Positions 1-6,639 of a stretch of 15,030 nucleotides of DNA are shown here, one piece after another. Positions within the stretch are counted from its first letter, which is position 1. Each line of letters begins with the position of its first letter. A model generated the notes under the pieces. It was not told the origin of the DNA. It saw only the letters and a list, made by a program, of their open reading frames with translations, and did no database searches. Both the position numbers and the translations under genes were made by a program. Source of the DNA: Chloroflexota bacterium (lineage in GTDB: Bacteria > Chloroflexota > Limnocylindria > P2-11E); assembly GCA_005889445.1 (NCBI GenBank), contig VBGS01000023.1, positions 1-15,030 on the forward strand. The letters run 5' to 3'.

Positions 1-60
1 TAGGTTCGCTGTCGTGGCGGTATCGGCCGAATGGGACGGTACGTTTGGGGTAGGACTCCG

Positions 61-1164
61 CTAGTACCTCGCTATCCGCAGGACAGTCGCGCTATGCGGC
101 CGGACATGCGCACTCACGTCGTCGCGCGATCCCGGAACGTCAGCGCGCTGCCATAGGTCGCGGATCCGAACACGCGTCTCTGGCGCGAGCGCGAGGTCCT
201 CGAGGCCGACGTGGATCTCTCGCGCCACGTCGCCGAGGTTCAGCAGCGCGATCGCGAGGTCGCCACCCGCCAGCTCCCGCACCCAGACGTCCCCCGTCTC
301 GTCGTGACGGATCCGTCGCGCCTGTTTGCCGACCGGATCCTGATTCAGCGCGACGAGCTCCGGCGCGGTGAGGGTCTCGCGAACGTCCGTCGGCATCGCG
401 CGGATGTCGTTACCGGCCATGAGCGGCGCGGCGAGCATCGCCCAGAGCGCGAAGTGCGCGCGGTTCTCGTCGGCCGTGAGCTGGCCGTTGCCGACCTCGA
501 GCATGTCGGGGTCATTCCAGTGGCCCGGCCCCGCGTACGGATGCAGACCGCTCTGCCGATCCAGGATCGCGGTGATGCTCGACCAGTCGGGCTGGATGTC
601 CCATGTGGTGCGCCAGAGGTGACCGAGCGTGCCGGCCCATTCCCAGGGATGCGCGCGCCCCCATTCGCAGATCGAGAAGACCATCGGGCGGCCCGCCCCC
701 TGGAACGCGCTCGCCCATTTCGCATAGAGCGCGCGCGGGCCAAGTCCATCGGTGTGACACCAGTCCACCTTCACGTAGTCCACGCCCCACGAGGCGAACC
801 GCCGCGCATCGCGGAACTCGTAGCCGAGACTCGCGGGTAGGCCCATGCAGGTCATCGTTCCGGCATCCGTGTAGATACCGAGGCCCAGCCCGAGCGCGTG
901 CACACGCTCGGCGACGTACGCCATCCCGCGCGGGAACCGCGACGGCTCGGGGACGAAGTCGCCGAACCGATCGCGCTCCGGTGCCATCCAGCCATCGTCG
1001 ATGACGACGTACCGATACCCCGCGTCGCGCATCCCGCTCGAGACCATCGCCTCGGCGGTTTCGATCACGAGGCGCTCGTCGACGTTGCCCTTGAAGAAAT
1101 TCCAGCTGTTCCAGCCCATCGGCGGCGTCCGCGCGAGTCCGTCGGAAAGCCGGCCGATGCCCAT
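61..1164 (-). CDS. GH27 alpha-galactosidase (cytoplasmic)
   Basis: A 367-residue glycoside hydrolase family 27 enzyme that would hydrolyse terminal alpha-1,6-galactosyl residues of melibiose- or raffinose-type sugars with retention of configuration. The N-terminal signature PPMGWNSW (residues 14-21) is followed by VIDDGW. The catalytic nucleophile should be D134 in YVKVDWC and the acid/base D218 in HWNDPDML, both at the family positions. The (beta/alpha)8 barrel ends near residue 280 and a short C-terminal beta domain follows. No signal peptide is present, so the substrate is probably imported first. The ATG overlaps the galK stop as TGATG, which implies translational coupling and a joint galactoside pathway. 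Family assignment is firm; the exact substrate is inferred, since some GH27 members act on alpha-N-acetylgalactosamine or beta-arabinopyranose. Confidence 0.93.
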   Translation of the reverse strand: MGIGRLSDGLARTPPMGWNSWNFFKGNVDERLVIETAEAMVSSGMRDAGYRYVVIDDGWMAPERDRFGDFVPEPSRFPRGMAYVAERVHALGLGLGIYTDAGTMTCMGLPASLGYEFRDARRFASWGVDYVKVDWCHTDGLGPRALYAKWASAFQGAGRPMVFSICEWGRAHPWEWAGTLGHLWRTTWDIQPDWSSITAILDRQSGLHPYAGPGHWNDPDMLEVGNGQLTADENRAHFALWAMLAAPLMAGNDIRAMPTDVRETLTAPELVALNQDPVGKQARRIRHDETGDVWVRELAGGDLAIALLNLGDVAREIHVGLEDLALAPETRVRIRDLWQRADVPGSRDDVSAHVRPHSATVLRIARY

Positions 1165-2219
1165 CAGGGCACGACGGCCACGAGCCGACCGCCCCGATAT
1201 TCGTTCACCACCCGGTGCGCCGCCTGTAGTGCGCGGCCACGACGGGTCAGCGCGATGATGCTGCCGCCAAAGCCGCCGCCGACCAGACGGGCGCCCAAGA
1301 CCTCGGGGTCGGAGCGCGCGACGGCGACGAGACGATCGAGCTCCGCTGTCGAGACCTCGTAATCGTCGCGGAGCGAGCGGTGAGACTCGTCGAGCAGCGT
1401 GCCGACGCGTGGGAGGTCACCTGCCTGAAGCGCGGCCACGGTCTCGCGGACCCGTTCGTTCTCGGTGAGGACGTGCCGCACCCGTCGGTCGAGCGGAGGC
1501 ACGAGGCGTTCGATGATGGAGAAGATCTCGCGCCCCTCGAGGTCACGGAGCGAGGCAACGCCCAGATGCCGTCCCGCCTCCTCACATTCAGCGCGACGGC
1601 GGTTGTACCCGCTGGTCGCGTGCGCGTGTCGAGTGCCTGAATCGATCACCGCGAGCTCCAGGTCGGAGGGCAGCGGGATCATGACAGTCGATCGATCGCG
1701 AAGGTCGATCCGAAGTCCCGCGTCTGGCCTTCCGTAGACCGACGCCAGCTGATCGAGGAGTCCCGCCCTCGCGCCGACGAACGGGCCGTTCTCGACGGCG
1801 TTCGCGAGGTCGACCAGGTCGCGGTCGCCGAACCCGAGGTCGAAGAGATCGCCGAGCGCGCGAAGGACCGCCACCGCCAGCGCGGCGCTCGATCCGAGGC
1901 CCGCGCCCGCGGGAAGGTCGCTCGCGATCTCGGCTGTGAATCCGCCGATCGCGATACCACGATCGCGAAGCGCGGCGGTGATGCCGCGAACACGGTCGCC
2001 CCAGCTCCGGTCTGGTGTCTCGTGCCCGATCCGGTAGGAGACGGCGCCCGGACCCACGTCGGCATCGGTGCCGAGCCGCACGAGGTCGTCATCACGCTCC
2101 CCGGCGCGCACCGTGACGCCGAGCTCGAGCGCGATCGGCAGCACCAGGCCGTCGTTGTAGTCGGTGTGCTCGCCGATCAGGTTGACCCGGCCCGGCGCGT
2201 ACCCCGTCGCCTCCCGCAT
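1164..2219 (-). CDS. galK: Galactokinase
   Basis: A 351-residue GHMP-family kinase that phosphorylates galactose to alpha-D-galactose 1-phosphate with ATP, the entry step of the Leloir pathway. The galactokinase signature GRVNLIGEHTDYNDG lies at residues 10-24. The GHMP ATP loop GAGLGSSAALA, the catalytic-Asp region LLDQLAS, the DSGTRHAHATSGYNRRRAECE block and the C-terminal GGGFGGSIIAL motif follow in the usual order. The protein is a little shorter than the usual 380-390 residues. The reading frame stays open far upstream, but that part is the antisense of the PIG-L gene and was not included. A GTG at 2252 would add 11 residues (PRLSRIVRRA-) and cannot be excluded, because neither start has a clear Shine-Dalgarno sequence. 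It is first in a two-gene operon with the alpha-galactosidase. Confidence 0.94.
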   Translation of the reverse strand: MREATGYAPGRVNLIGEHTDYNDGLVLPIALELGVTVRAGERDDDLVRLGTDADVGPGAVSYRIGHETPDRSWGDRVRGITAALRDRGIAIGGFTAEIASDLPAGAGLGSSAALAVAVLRALGDLFDLGFGDRDLVDLANAVENGPFVGARAGLLDQLASVYGRPDAGLRIDLRDRSTVMIPLPSDLELAVIDSGTRHAHATSGYNRRRAECEEAGRHLGVASLRDLEGREIFSIIERLVPPLDRRVRHVLTENERVRETVAALQAGDLPRVGTLLDESHRSLRDDYEVSTAELDRLVAVARSDPEVLGARLVGGGFGGSIIALTRRGRALQAAHRVVNEYRGGRLVAVVP

Positions 2220-2261
2220 CGCCCGGCGGACGATACGCGACAAGCGAGGCACACTTGGGAC

Positions 2262-3251
2262 ATGCGGTTTGGCCGATCCCTGGAGATCGATCGGGCGATG
2301 GCGATCTACGCGCACCCGGACGACGCTGAGTTCGGGATGGCCGGCACGGTGGCGAAGTGGGTGAAGGCCGGCGTCGAGTTCACGTACTGCATGGTCACCA
2401 ACGGCGCCTCCGGGTCGCAGGATCCGGAGATGACCCGCGCACGGCTCCGCGAGATCCGTATGGAGGAGCAGCGTGACGCCGCGCGGATCCTCGGCGTCAA
2501 GAACGTCGTCTTCCTGGATTTCGAAGACGGCTACCTCGAGCCCACGATCGACGTGCGCCGCGCGGTCGCCCGACAGATCCGGATCTACCGACCCGACGCG
2601 ATCTTCACGATGGATCCGACCACGCGCTACGCGGGCAGCTACGTGAACCACCCCGATCACATCGCGGCCGCCGAGGTCGTGCTCCGCTCGATCAATCCGG
2701 ATGCGTCGACCCGGCAGATGCTCCCCGAGCTCTGGCAGAGCGAGAAGCTCGAGCCGCACAAGCCGAAGGCGCTTTTCCTGATGTCCCTTGGCGCGGAAAG
2801 CGACGCGATCGTGGACGTGAGCGCGGTCGTCGAGACCAAGACCAAAGCCCTGCTCGCGCACAAATCGCAGATCGAACCAGAAGCGGTCGAATTCGTCCGC
2901 AGCTGGATGCGCGAGGCCGGCAAGGCCAAGGGCTACCGGTACGCGGAGGCCTTCAAGGTCCTGAACTTCGAGGAGGAGGCGATCGTCAGGCCGCGAGAGC
3001 GGAAAGCACCTCGAGTGCGTGTCCGTCGGGCTTCACGAAGTACCACGCCTTCTCCACGCGGCCGTCCGTCGCGATCTGGGTCGGAAAGCAGGCGAACCCG
3101 CAGGTTGTATTTCTTACGAAACGCCTGGTGTGACTTGGCGTCGTCGGCGGAGATCCCAAGCACCGGAACGCCGAGGTTTTCGAAGGCGGGGAAGTTGTCG
3201 GTGAACTGGCAGGCCTCGGTGGTGCAGCCCGGGGTGTCGTCCTTCGGATAG
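2262..3251 (+). CDS. PIG-L family zinc-dependent deacetylase
   Basis: A LmbE/PIG-L-type N-deacetylase, the family that removes acetyl from N-acetylglucosaminyl conjugates (mycothiol or bacillithiol precursors, GlcNAc-PI, antibiotics). The zinc motif AHPDDAEFG lies near residues 17-25, and the third ligand motif NHPDH near residue 130. The fold reads normally to about residue 245 (YRYAEAFKVLNFEEEA). From about nucleotide 2985 the frame continues as an Arg-rich, low-complexity tail of some 85 residues, purely because it is antisense to bcp; no stop exists in any forward frame until 3131. The natural protein probably ended near 2985-3060. The ATG at 2262 begins the recognisable sequence and lies 42 bp from the divergent galK start. 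The substrate cannot be told from sequence. Confidence 0.85.
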   Translation: MRFGRSLEIDRAMAIYAHPDDAEFGMAGTVAKWVKAGVEFTYCMVTNGASGSQDPEMTRARLREIRMEEQRDAARILGVKNVVFLDFEDGYLEPTIDVRRAVARQIRIYRPDAIFTMDPTTRYAGSYVNHPDHIAAAEVVLRSINPDASTRQMLPELWQSEKLEPHKPKALFLMSLGAESDAIVDVSAVVETKTKALLAHKSQIEPEAVEFVRSWMREAGKAKGYRYAEAFKVLNFEEEAIVRPRERKAPRVRVRRASRSTTPSPRGRPSRSGSESRRTRRLYFLRNAWCDLASSAEIPSTGTPRFSKAGKLSVNWQASVVQPGVSSFG

Positions 3252-3358
3252 AAATAGACGACATACCGCGAGCCTTTGAGATCCTTGGTCGAGACGGTCG
3301 TGCCGTCGTCGTCTTTCAAGCTGAACGCGGGCGCAGTGTCACCGGGCTTCAGCTGCAC
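2986..3358 (-). pseudogene. bcp: Bcp-type peroxiredoxin, internally deleted and frameshifted
   Basis: A thiol peroxidase of the Bcp/PrxQ class, which reduces H2O2 and organic peroxides. From the GTG at 3358 the frame gives VQLKPGDTAPAFSLKDDDG and then YFYPKDDTPGCTTEACQF. That motif holds peroxidatic C45 and resolving C50, so this is an atypical 2-Cys type. The frame reads well to LLSDPD (about residue 95, near 3075). The true C-terminus, DGRVEKAWYFVKPDGH to a TGA at 2986, is in another frame directly after it. The usual segment between SDPD and IxxDGR is absent, about 29 codons plus a frame change. The total of 373 nt is not divisible by three, where the family normally has about 150 codons. 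It is either a decayed gene or an assembly defect. The catalytic half is intact, so a truncated product could be made. Confidence 0.8.
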
Positions 3359-3384
3359 GAGGAAAAGCGTAGTGCTTCGGACGC

Positions 3385-4671
3385 TCAGGGCGAGCGGACG
3401 TAGTCGGAGCGGAACGACTCGAATCGTGAGTAGAACGCATCGGTCGTCTCCCCGAACGCGGCCGCGAAGGCCTGGTGCCACTCCTGGCCCGCGCCGACCC
3501 GGCCACACCAGTCGCGGATGGTGAGGAGTCCCTTCGCAGCGAGCAGGCGATCGACGGCGAGGTACGAGACCGCGAAGGGGTTCGCGGCGCCGGGCCACGA
3601 GACCTCGAGCGACTGCAGCGTCACCTGTTGTGTCGCGGTGCGCAGCTGCCGTTTTGTGAAGACGTCCAGGTTCGCTTGGGGAATGACGCCGTCCGCGATG
3701 AGCGACCGATAGGCGAACGACTCGGCCATCCCTTCGGAGAGCCAGCGCACGCCGACCATGCACGCGTTCCGGCCGACCGCGTATTGCCAGAGATGGATGT
3801 ACTCGTGCGCGGCGAGCTCGGTCCGCTCGCTATCGGCCGGCCAGGTGTCGGGGGCGGCGGCCGGCGGCGTCGCCCACGCTGGATTCGACGTCACGATCTC
3901 GAAGCTGTCGCCGACCGTGAGGCAGCAGTACCGCTGCGTACCGTCGCCGACGTACACGCGCACGACCGAGGGGCTGCGGCGGGCGCCGCCAGCGCTGCGA
4001 TCGAGGAACGCGCTGGCGTGCTGGACGCCCTGATGCACGAGCGCGATGTCCGGCGCGCTCACGCCAGGATCGATGCTGAAGGTGGTGCCAACGGGATCCG
4101 GCGGCGTGGGGATCGGCGTCGAGCCGTCGGCGTTCAACACGATGACCTGCCAGAAGACCCCGTTGTCTTCGAGCCAGGTCGCGCCCTCGATGAGCGGTCG
4201 CACGTAGAGCCGGTACGTGCCCGGATTCATCGGCGCACGCAGGTTGAATTGGAACCACGCGACCTGTCCCGGACCGACGTACGGCGCCGGTTGCACGGCG
4301 ATGCGATCGAATCGCGGCCAGTCCGTCGGCGGCGAGCCGTACTGCCCGTCACCGCCGAGGATGCTCGGGCGATCCTGGCCCGGCTCGCTGCCCCACGTCC
4401 CGAGGTAGGCGACCTGGCCCATGCGACCGCCGACCCAGCCGAGCGAACCGGAGTTGTAGTACGCGAGCGTCGCGATCGCGGTCCCGCCCGGGCAGAGGCG
4501 CATGTACCCGCTCTGGCCGTACCACGCCGCGTGGAACCCGGGGATGCCCGCGGGGACCTGCGCGGGCGGGGCGATGCCCGGTCCGATGTGCGCCGAGCAC
4601 GTCGCCGCGACGGCGGGTCGCGTCGGGAGGATCGTGGCGATCAGGAGAAGACCCGTCAGGAGGACGCGCAT
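3385..4671 (-). CDS. Secreted HEXXH metallopeptidase (gluzincin, peptidase MA-like)
   Basis: A 428-residue exported protein. A signal peptide (RVLLTGLLLIATILPTRPAVA, cleavage near residue 24) is followed by a beta-sandwich region at about 60-180. Its YYNSGSLGWV and APMNPGTYRLYVRPLIEG sequences resemble the Ig-like domains found in secreted Chloroflexota proteins. The C-terminal half carries the zinc motif HEYIH (residues 289-293) and, 20 residues on, WLSEGMAE, whose E313 fits the third ligand of gluzincins. Cysteines (for example CC near 249) may form disulfides. The ATG at 4671 is preceded directly by an in-frame GTG at 4674; the two are indistinguishable. Substrate unknown. It lies between the 76-residue gene and bcp on the same strand. 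Confidence 0.8.
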   Translation of the reverse strand: MRVLLTGLLLIATILPTRPAVAATCSAHIGPGIAPPAQVPAGIPGFHAAWYGQSGYMRLCPGGTAIATLAYYNSGSLGWVGGRMGQVAYLGTWGSEPGQDRPSILGGDGQYGSPPTDWPRFDRIAVQPAPYVGPGQVAWFQFNLRAPMNPGTYRLYVRPLIEGATWLEDNGVFWQVIVLNADGSTPIPTPPDPVGTTFSIDPGVSAPDIALVHQGVQHASAFLDRSAGGARRSPSVVRVYVGDGTQRYCCLTVGDSFEIVTSNPAWATPPAAAPDTWPADSERTELAAHEYIHLWQYAVGRNACMVGVRWLSEGMAESFAYRSLIADGVIPQANLDVFTKRQLRTATQQVTLQSLEVSWPGAANPFAVSYLAVDRLLAAKGLLTIRDWCGRVGAGQEWHQAFAAAFGETTDAFYSRFESFRSDYVRSP

Positions 4672-4695
4672 CACTCGATCGAACAGTCTCGCAAA

Positions 4696-4726
4696 GGTGG
4701 CGTTACGGGTGGGCCGGTGGCGTTAC
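4696..4726. repeat. Two 11-bp direct repeats, 20 bp apart
   Basis: GGTGGCGTTAC occurs at 4696-4706 and again at 4716-4726, exactly 20 bp start to start, in the short gap upstream of the secreted peptidase. The second copy also sits within a small inverted repeat (CCGGT / ACCGG, 4714-4729). The same-face spacing suits a tandem binding site for a regulator, but no known motif is recognised. Confidence 0.5.
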
Positions 4727-4739
4727 CGGACCGGCGTCG

Positions 4740-4970
4740 TTATGGCTCGCCTCCGCCCTCGGCCTCCGATTCGTCCGGCCAGTCGAACTTCGCGAGCGCC
4801 GCGCGGGTGATCCCGCCTGTCCGGTACCACATGTGGCCCTCTGACTCACCGCTGGGGCAGTATGCCCACCCGCCCTCCTCCGCGACGTTGAACGGGCTGG
4901 ACGGATCGACGGGGTGCTTGAGCCGATGCGACTTGCGCACGCAGATGAACTGGATGAGGGCGCGATCCAT
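4740..4970 (-). CDS. Small protein of unknown function
   Basis: A 76-residue cytoplasmic-looking protein that I do not recognise by name. It starts MDRALIQFICVRKSHRLKHP, has a compact central block with PSSPFNVAEEGGWAYCPSG and EGHMW, and ends in an acidic Gly/Glu-rich tail. The two cysteines (C10, C38), several histidines and the aromatic-rich WAYCP block suggest a small folded domain rather than random translation. It has no signal peptide or membrane segment. The ATG at 4970 has no strong Shine-Dalgarno. It is 66 bp upstream of the secreted peptidase on the same strand, with a pair of direct repeats in the gap. Confidence 0.6.
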   Translation of the reverse strand: MDRALIQFICVRKSHRLKHPVDPSSPFNVAEEGGWAYCPSGESEGHMWYRTGGITRAALAKFDWPDESEAEGGGEP

Positions 4971-5060
4971 TTCGCGGGAACTCTACGAGAGGTGGCAATG
5001 GGACGGCGGGAAAGAGCTTGCTGGAGGACGTCACGTCGGTCGTAAGCTAGGTTGTTACTG

Positions 5061-5134
5061 AGCGGGAGACGGGATTCGGACCCGCGACCCTTTGGTTGGG
5101 AACCAAATGCTCTACCAGGCTGAGCTACTCCCGC
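5061..5134 (-). tRNA. tRNA-Gly (anticodon CCC)
   Basis: A 74-nt cloverleaf on the minus strand. Acceptor GCGGGAG/CTCCCGC is a perfect 7 bp, the D stem GCTC/GAGC is perfect, and the anticodon stem TTTGG/CCAAA encloses the loop TTCCCAA. The T stem is GCGGG/CCCGT with one G-U pair. The loop gives anticodon CCC, reading glycine GGG; the discriminator is U, as is usual for tRNA-Gly, and CCA is not encoded. The T loop reads TCCGAAT, so the nearly invariant U55 is C. A -10-like TAAAAT lies 11 nt upstream of the mature 5' end. Confidence 0.95.
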
Positions 5135-5618
5135 GCGTCGTGCCATTTTACGTCGTTCTGTGCCAGCCAGCGGGCGTAACCAAAGTCTCGTGCGGTCTTG
5201 CGCCGATGATCGTTCGCGCAGCGCACATCGCACTTTTCCATCTCCGCCCGCAACCTAGAGATGTCACCTCGACGGATGAGCTCATTGATGGTCGCGCTCT
5301 TCGTGGATCCGTCACGGTGGTCAAAGTCAAGGACTGATAGTTCGGTTTCGCCGCAGTCGACGCAGGGTGCGTCGCAAGGTGCTCGTACGCAAGAGCACGG
5401 CACGCCGCTCGATCGGCGTCATGCCGCCCGCGAGTCCGCCGTAGATACGTTGCTCTGTTCCGCTGGTAATGGCGCTTCGCGTAGACGCGACAGCAGTCAC
5501 GACAGTAGCTTCGAAGCGTTCCGCGGGCCTTGTTCTTGACAGGAAAGTCCGAGAGCGGCTTGAACTTGCGACACATCGAGCATCGGCGCCGCCCCGTCGA
5601 GGAGGGCGGCGCACTCAT
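5125..5618 (-). pseudogene. HNH endonuclease-like protein, frameshifted copy
   Basis: The second of two tandem paralogues. From the ATG at 5618 the frame encodes an N-terminal zinc ribbon (RRCSMCRKFKPLSDF, then SYCRDCC) and the basic YQRNRATYLRR helix, reaching HLATHP near 5368. The HNH half (CVDCGETELSVLDFDHRDG to KCDVRCANDHRRKTA) continues in another frame to a TAG at 5125. Adding one C to the CCC run at 5365-5367 joins the two halves as ...ATHP-CVDCGE..., matching the intact upstream copy. In addition, the second zinc pair reads CANDH where its sister has CANCH, so a likely structural Cys is Asp. The ATG overlaps the upstream gene's TGA (ATGA). The last codons and the TAG lie within the tRNA-Gly promoter and acceptor stem. 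It is probably inactive as it stands. Confidence 0.75.
5145..5150 (-). promoter_or_regulatory. Candidate -10 box for tRNA-Gly
   Basis: TAAAAT on the minus strand lies 11 bases before the mature 5' end at 5134, which would give a transcript with a leader of only about 4 nt. No good -35 is seen 16-18 bases further upstream. The box lies inside the 3' end of the second HNH reading frame. Confidence 0.4.
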
Positions 5619-6106
5619 CGTGCGATAACCGAGACGGTAGAGACCCACGTTGCCCGTCGCCAACCGAACTGCTGCGCGGTCCTTCGCCTGTGGCAATTTG
5701 CGCAGCGAACGTCGCATTTCGCGATCTCGTCAAGCACGCGCCTCCATGGCTTTCGGGCCGCGATCCAAGTAACGGACTGCGTCTTGGCGGCTGGATCGCG
5801 ATGATCGAAGTCCAGCACGACGATGTCGGTCTCTCCGCATTCGACACAAGGGTGTGCTCGGAGGTACTCGCGCAGCAATGCGCGATTGGCTAGTCGATAG
5901 CCCGCGGTACGGACAACTTCCTGCCGGATGTACGTCGCGCGGTTCCGTAGGTAATGCCCGCGGCGATACCGTGCGTGACACGCTCGACACCGGCTTTGTC
6001 TTGACCCCTTGGCCTTGTTCGCGAACGCGAACTCGGCGATCGGCTTGGCGAGACCGCAGTCGTAGCAGCGTCGGGTCGCTGAAAGTTCGGCGGATGCGAG
6101 AGCCAA
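5615..6106 (-). CDS. HNH endonuclease-like protein with N-terminal zinc ribbon
   Basis: A 163-residue, apparently intact protein. The N-terminal zinc ribbon uses C14-x2-C17 (RRCYDCG) and C40-x2-C43 (RCRACH) and is followed by a basic helix (YLRNRATYIRQ). The HNH core has C87-x2-C90 (CVECGE), the DFDHRD motif with the catalytic-type H102, and C135-x2-C138-H139 (VRCANCHRRRT). This is the small, widespread HNH family often annotated as endonuclease; whether it cuts DNA as a homing or defence nuclease, or as part of a mobile element, cannot be told. The start is a TTG, chosen because AGAGG lies 7 bases upstream and no ATG or GTG precedes the zinc ribbon. It overlaps its frameshifted sister by ATGA and is divergent from the TfoX gene. 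Confidence 0.82.
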   Translation of the reverse strand: MALASAELSATRRCYDCGLAKPIAEFAFANKAKGSRQSRCRACHARYRRGHYLRNRATYIRQEVVRTAGYRLANRALLREYLRAHPCVECGETDIVVLDFDHRDPAAKTQSVTWIAARKPWRRVLDEIAKCDVRCANCHRRRTAQQFGWRRATWVSTVSVIAR

Positions 6107-6162
6107 CGACGGACCTCTTGAGACTCGGGTCGGTCCTTCCTCCGCCGCGTGGCCTCTAGAAC

Positions 6163-6639
6163 ATGCATTCTATCGCCCACCCGCTCGCCGATCAAGCCCC
6201 GCGCATGAAACCGCCACAGAAAAACGCGCTAGCGTCGCGGGTCGTGGCCTGGAAGAAATCACCGCCCGAGCTCATCGCCGCGTTCGAGAAAGCGAAGCCG
6301 AGCGATCCGAGCGTGCAGTCCCGCCCGATGTTCGGGTACCCATCCGTGTTCCTCAACGGGAACCACTTCGCCGGGACGTTCCAGGACAAGATCGTCGTTC
6401 GGATCGGCGCGGATCCGGCATTCGCGCCGGGGAAGGCCGCGAGTCCGTTCGAGCCGATGCCGGGCCGTGCGATGACCGGATACGTCGTGGTCCCGGATGC
6501 CGTCGCGAAGAGTCCGGCGAGGCTGCGCGACTGGATCGGCGAGGCGCACGACTACGCGAAGACGCTCCCGGCGAAAGGCGCGAAGCCGGCGAAAAAGCCC
6601 ACGACCCGAAAGGCGACCGCGAAGAAGCCTCGCGCCTAG
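6163..6639 (+). CDS. TfoX N-terminal domain protein with basic tail
   Basis: A protein of up to 158 residues with a TfoX/Sxy N-terminal domain: WKKSPPELIAAFEKA, RPMFGYPSVFLNGNHFAGTFQDKIVVR and FEPMPGRAMTGYVVVP follow the family order. It ends with a histone-H1-like tail rich in Lys, Ala and Pro (about 25 residues, PAKKPTTRKATAKKP). In gamma-proteobacteria TfoX/Sxy activates competence genes, but stand-alone N-domain proteins in other phyla have no settled role, so no competence function is claimed. The tail would bind nucleic acid nonspecifically. An ATG at 6205 is an alternative start (144 residues); neither has a Shine-Dalgarno. Its TAG overlaps the convergent kinase stop at CTAG (6636-6639). 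Confidence 0.85.
   Translation: MHSIAHPLADQAPRMKPPQKNALASRVVAWKKSPPELIAAFEKAKPSDPSVQSRPMFGYPSVFLNGNHFAGTFQDKIVVRIGADPAFAPGKAASPFEPMPGRAMTGYVVVPDAVAKSPARLRDWIGEAHDYAKTLPAKGAKPAKKPTTRKATAKKPRA

Noticed and set aside
1..60. Possible end or start of another gene at the left edge
   Set aside because: The minus strand reads open for a short stretch but has no start codon or recognisable motif; too short to support.
2220..2861. Long N-terminal extension of the galactokinase frame
   Set aside because: It is the antisense of the PIG-L gene, is compositionally unlike protein, and precedes the normal galactokinase start signature.
3359..3763. Upstream extension of the bcp frame into the secreted peptidase gene
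   Set aside because: It is a shadow of the peptidase coding sequence, Arg-rich, and the family start (VQLKPGDTAPAF) is clear at 3358.
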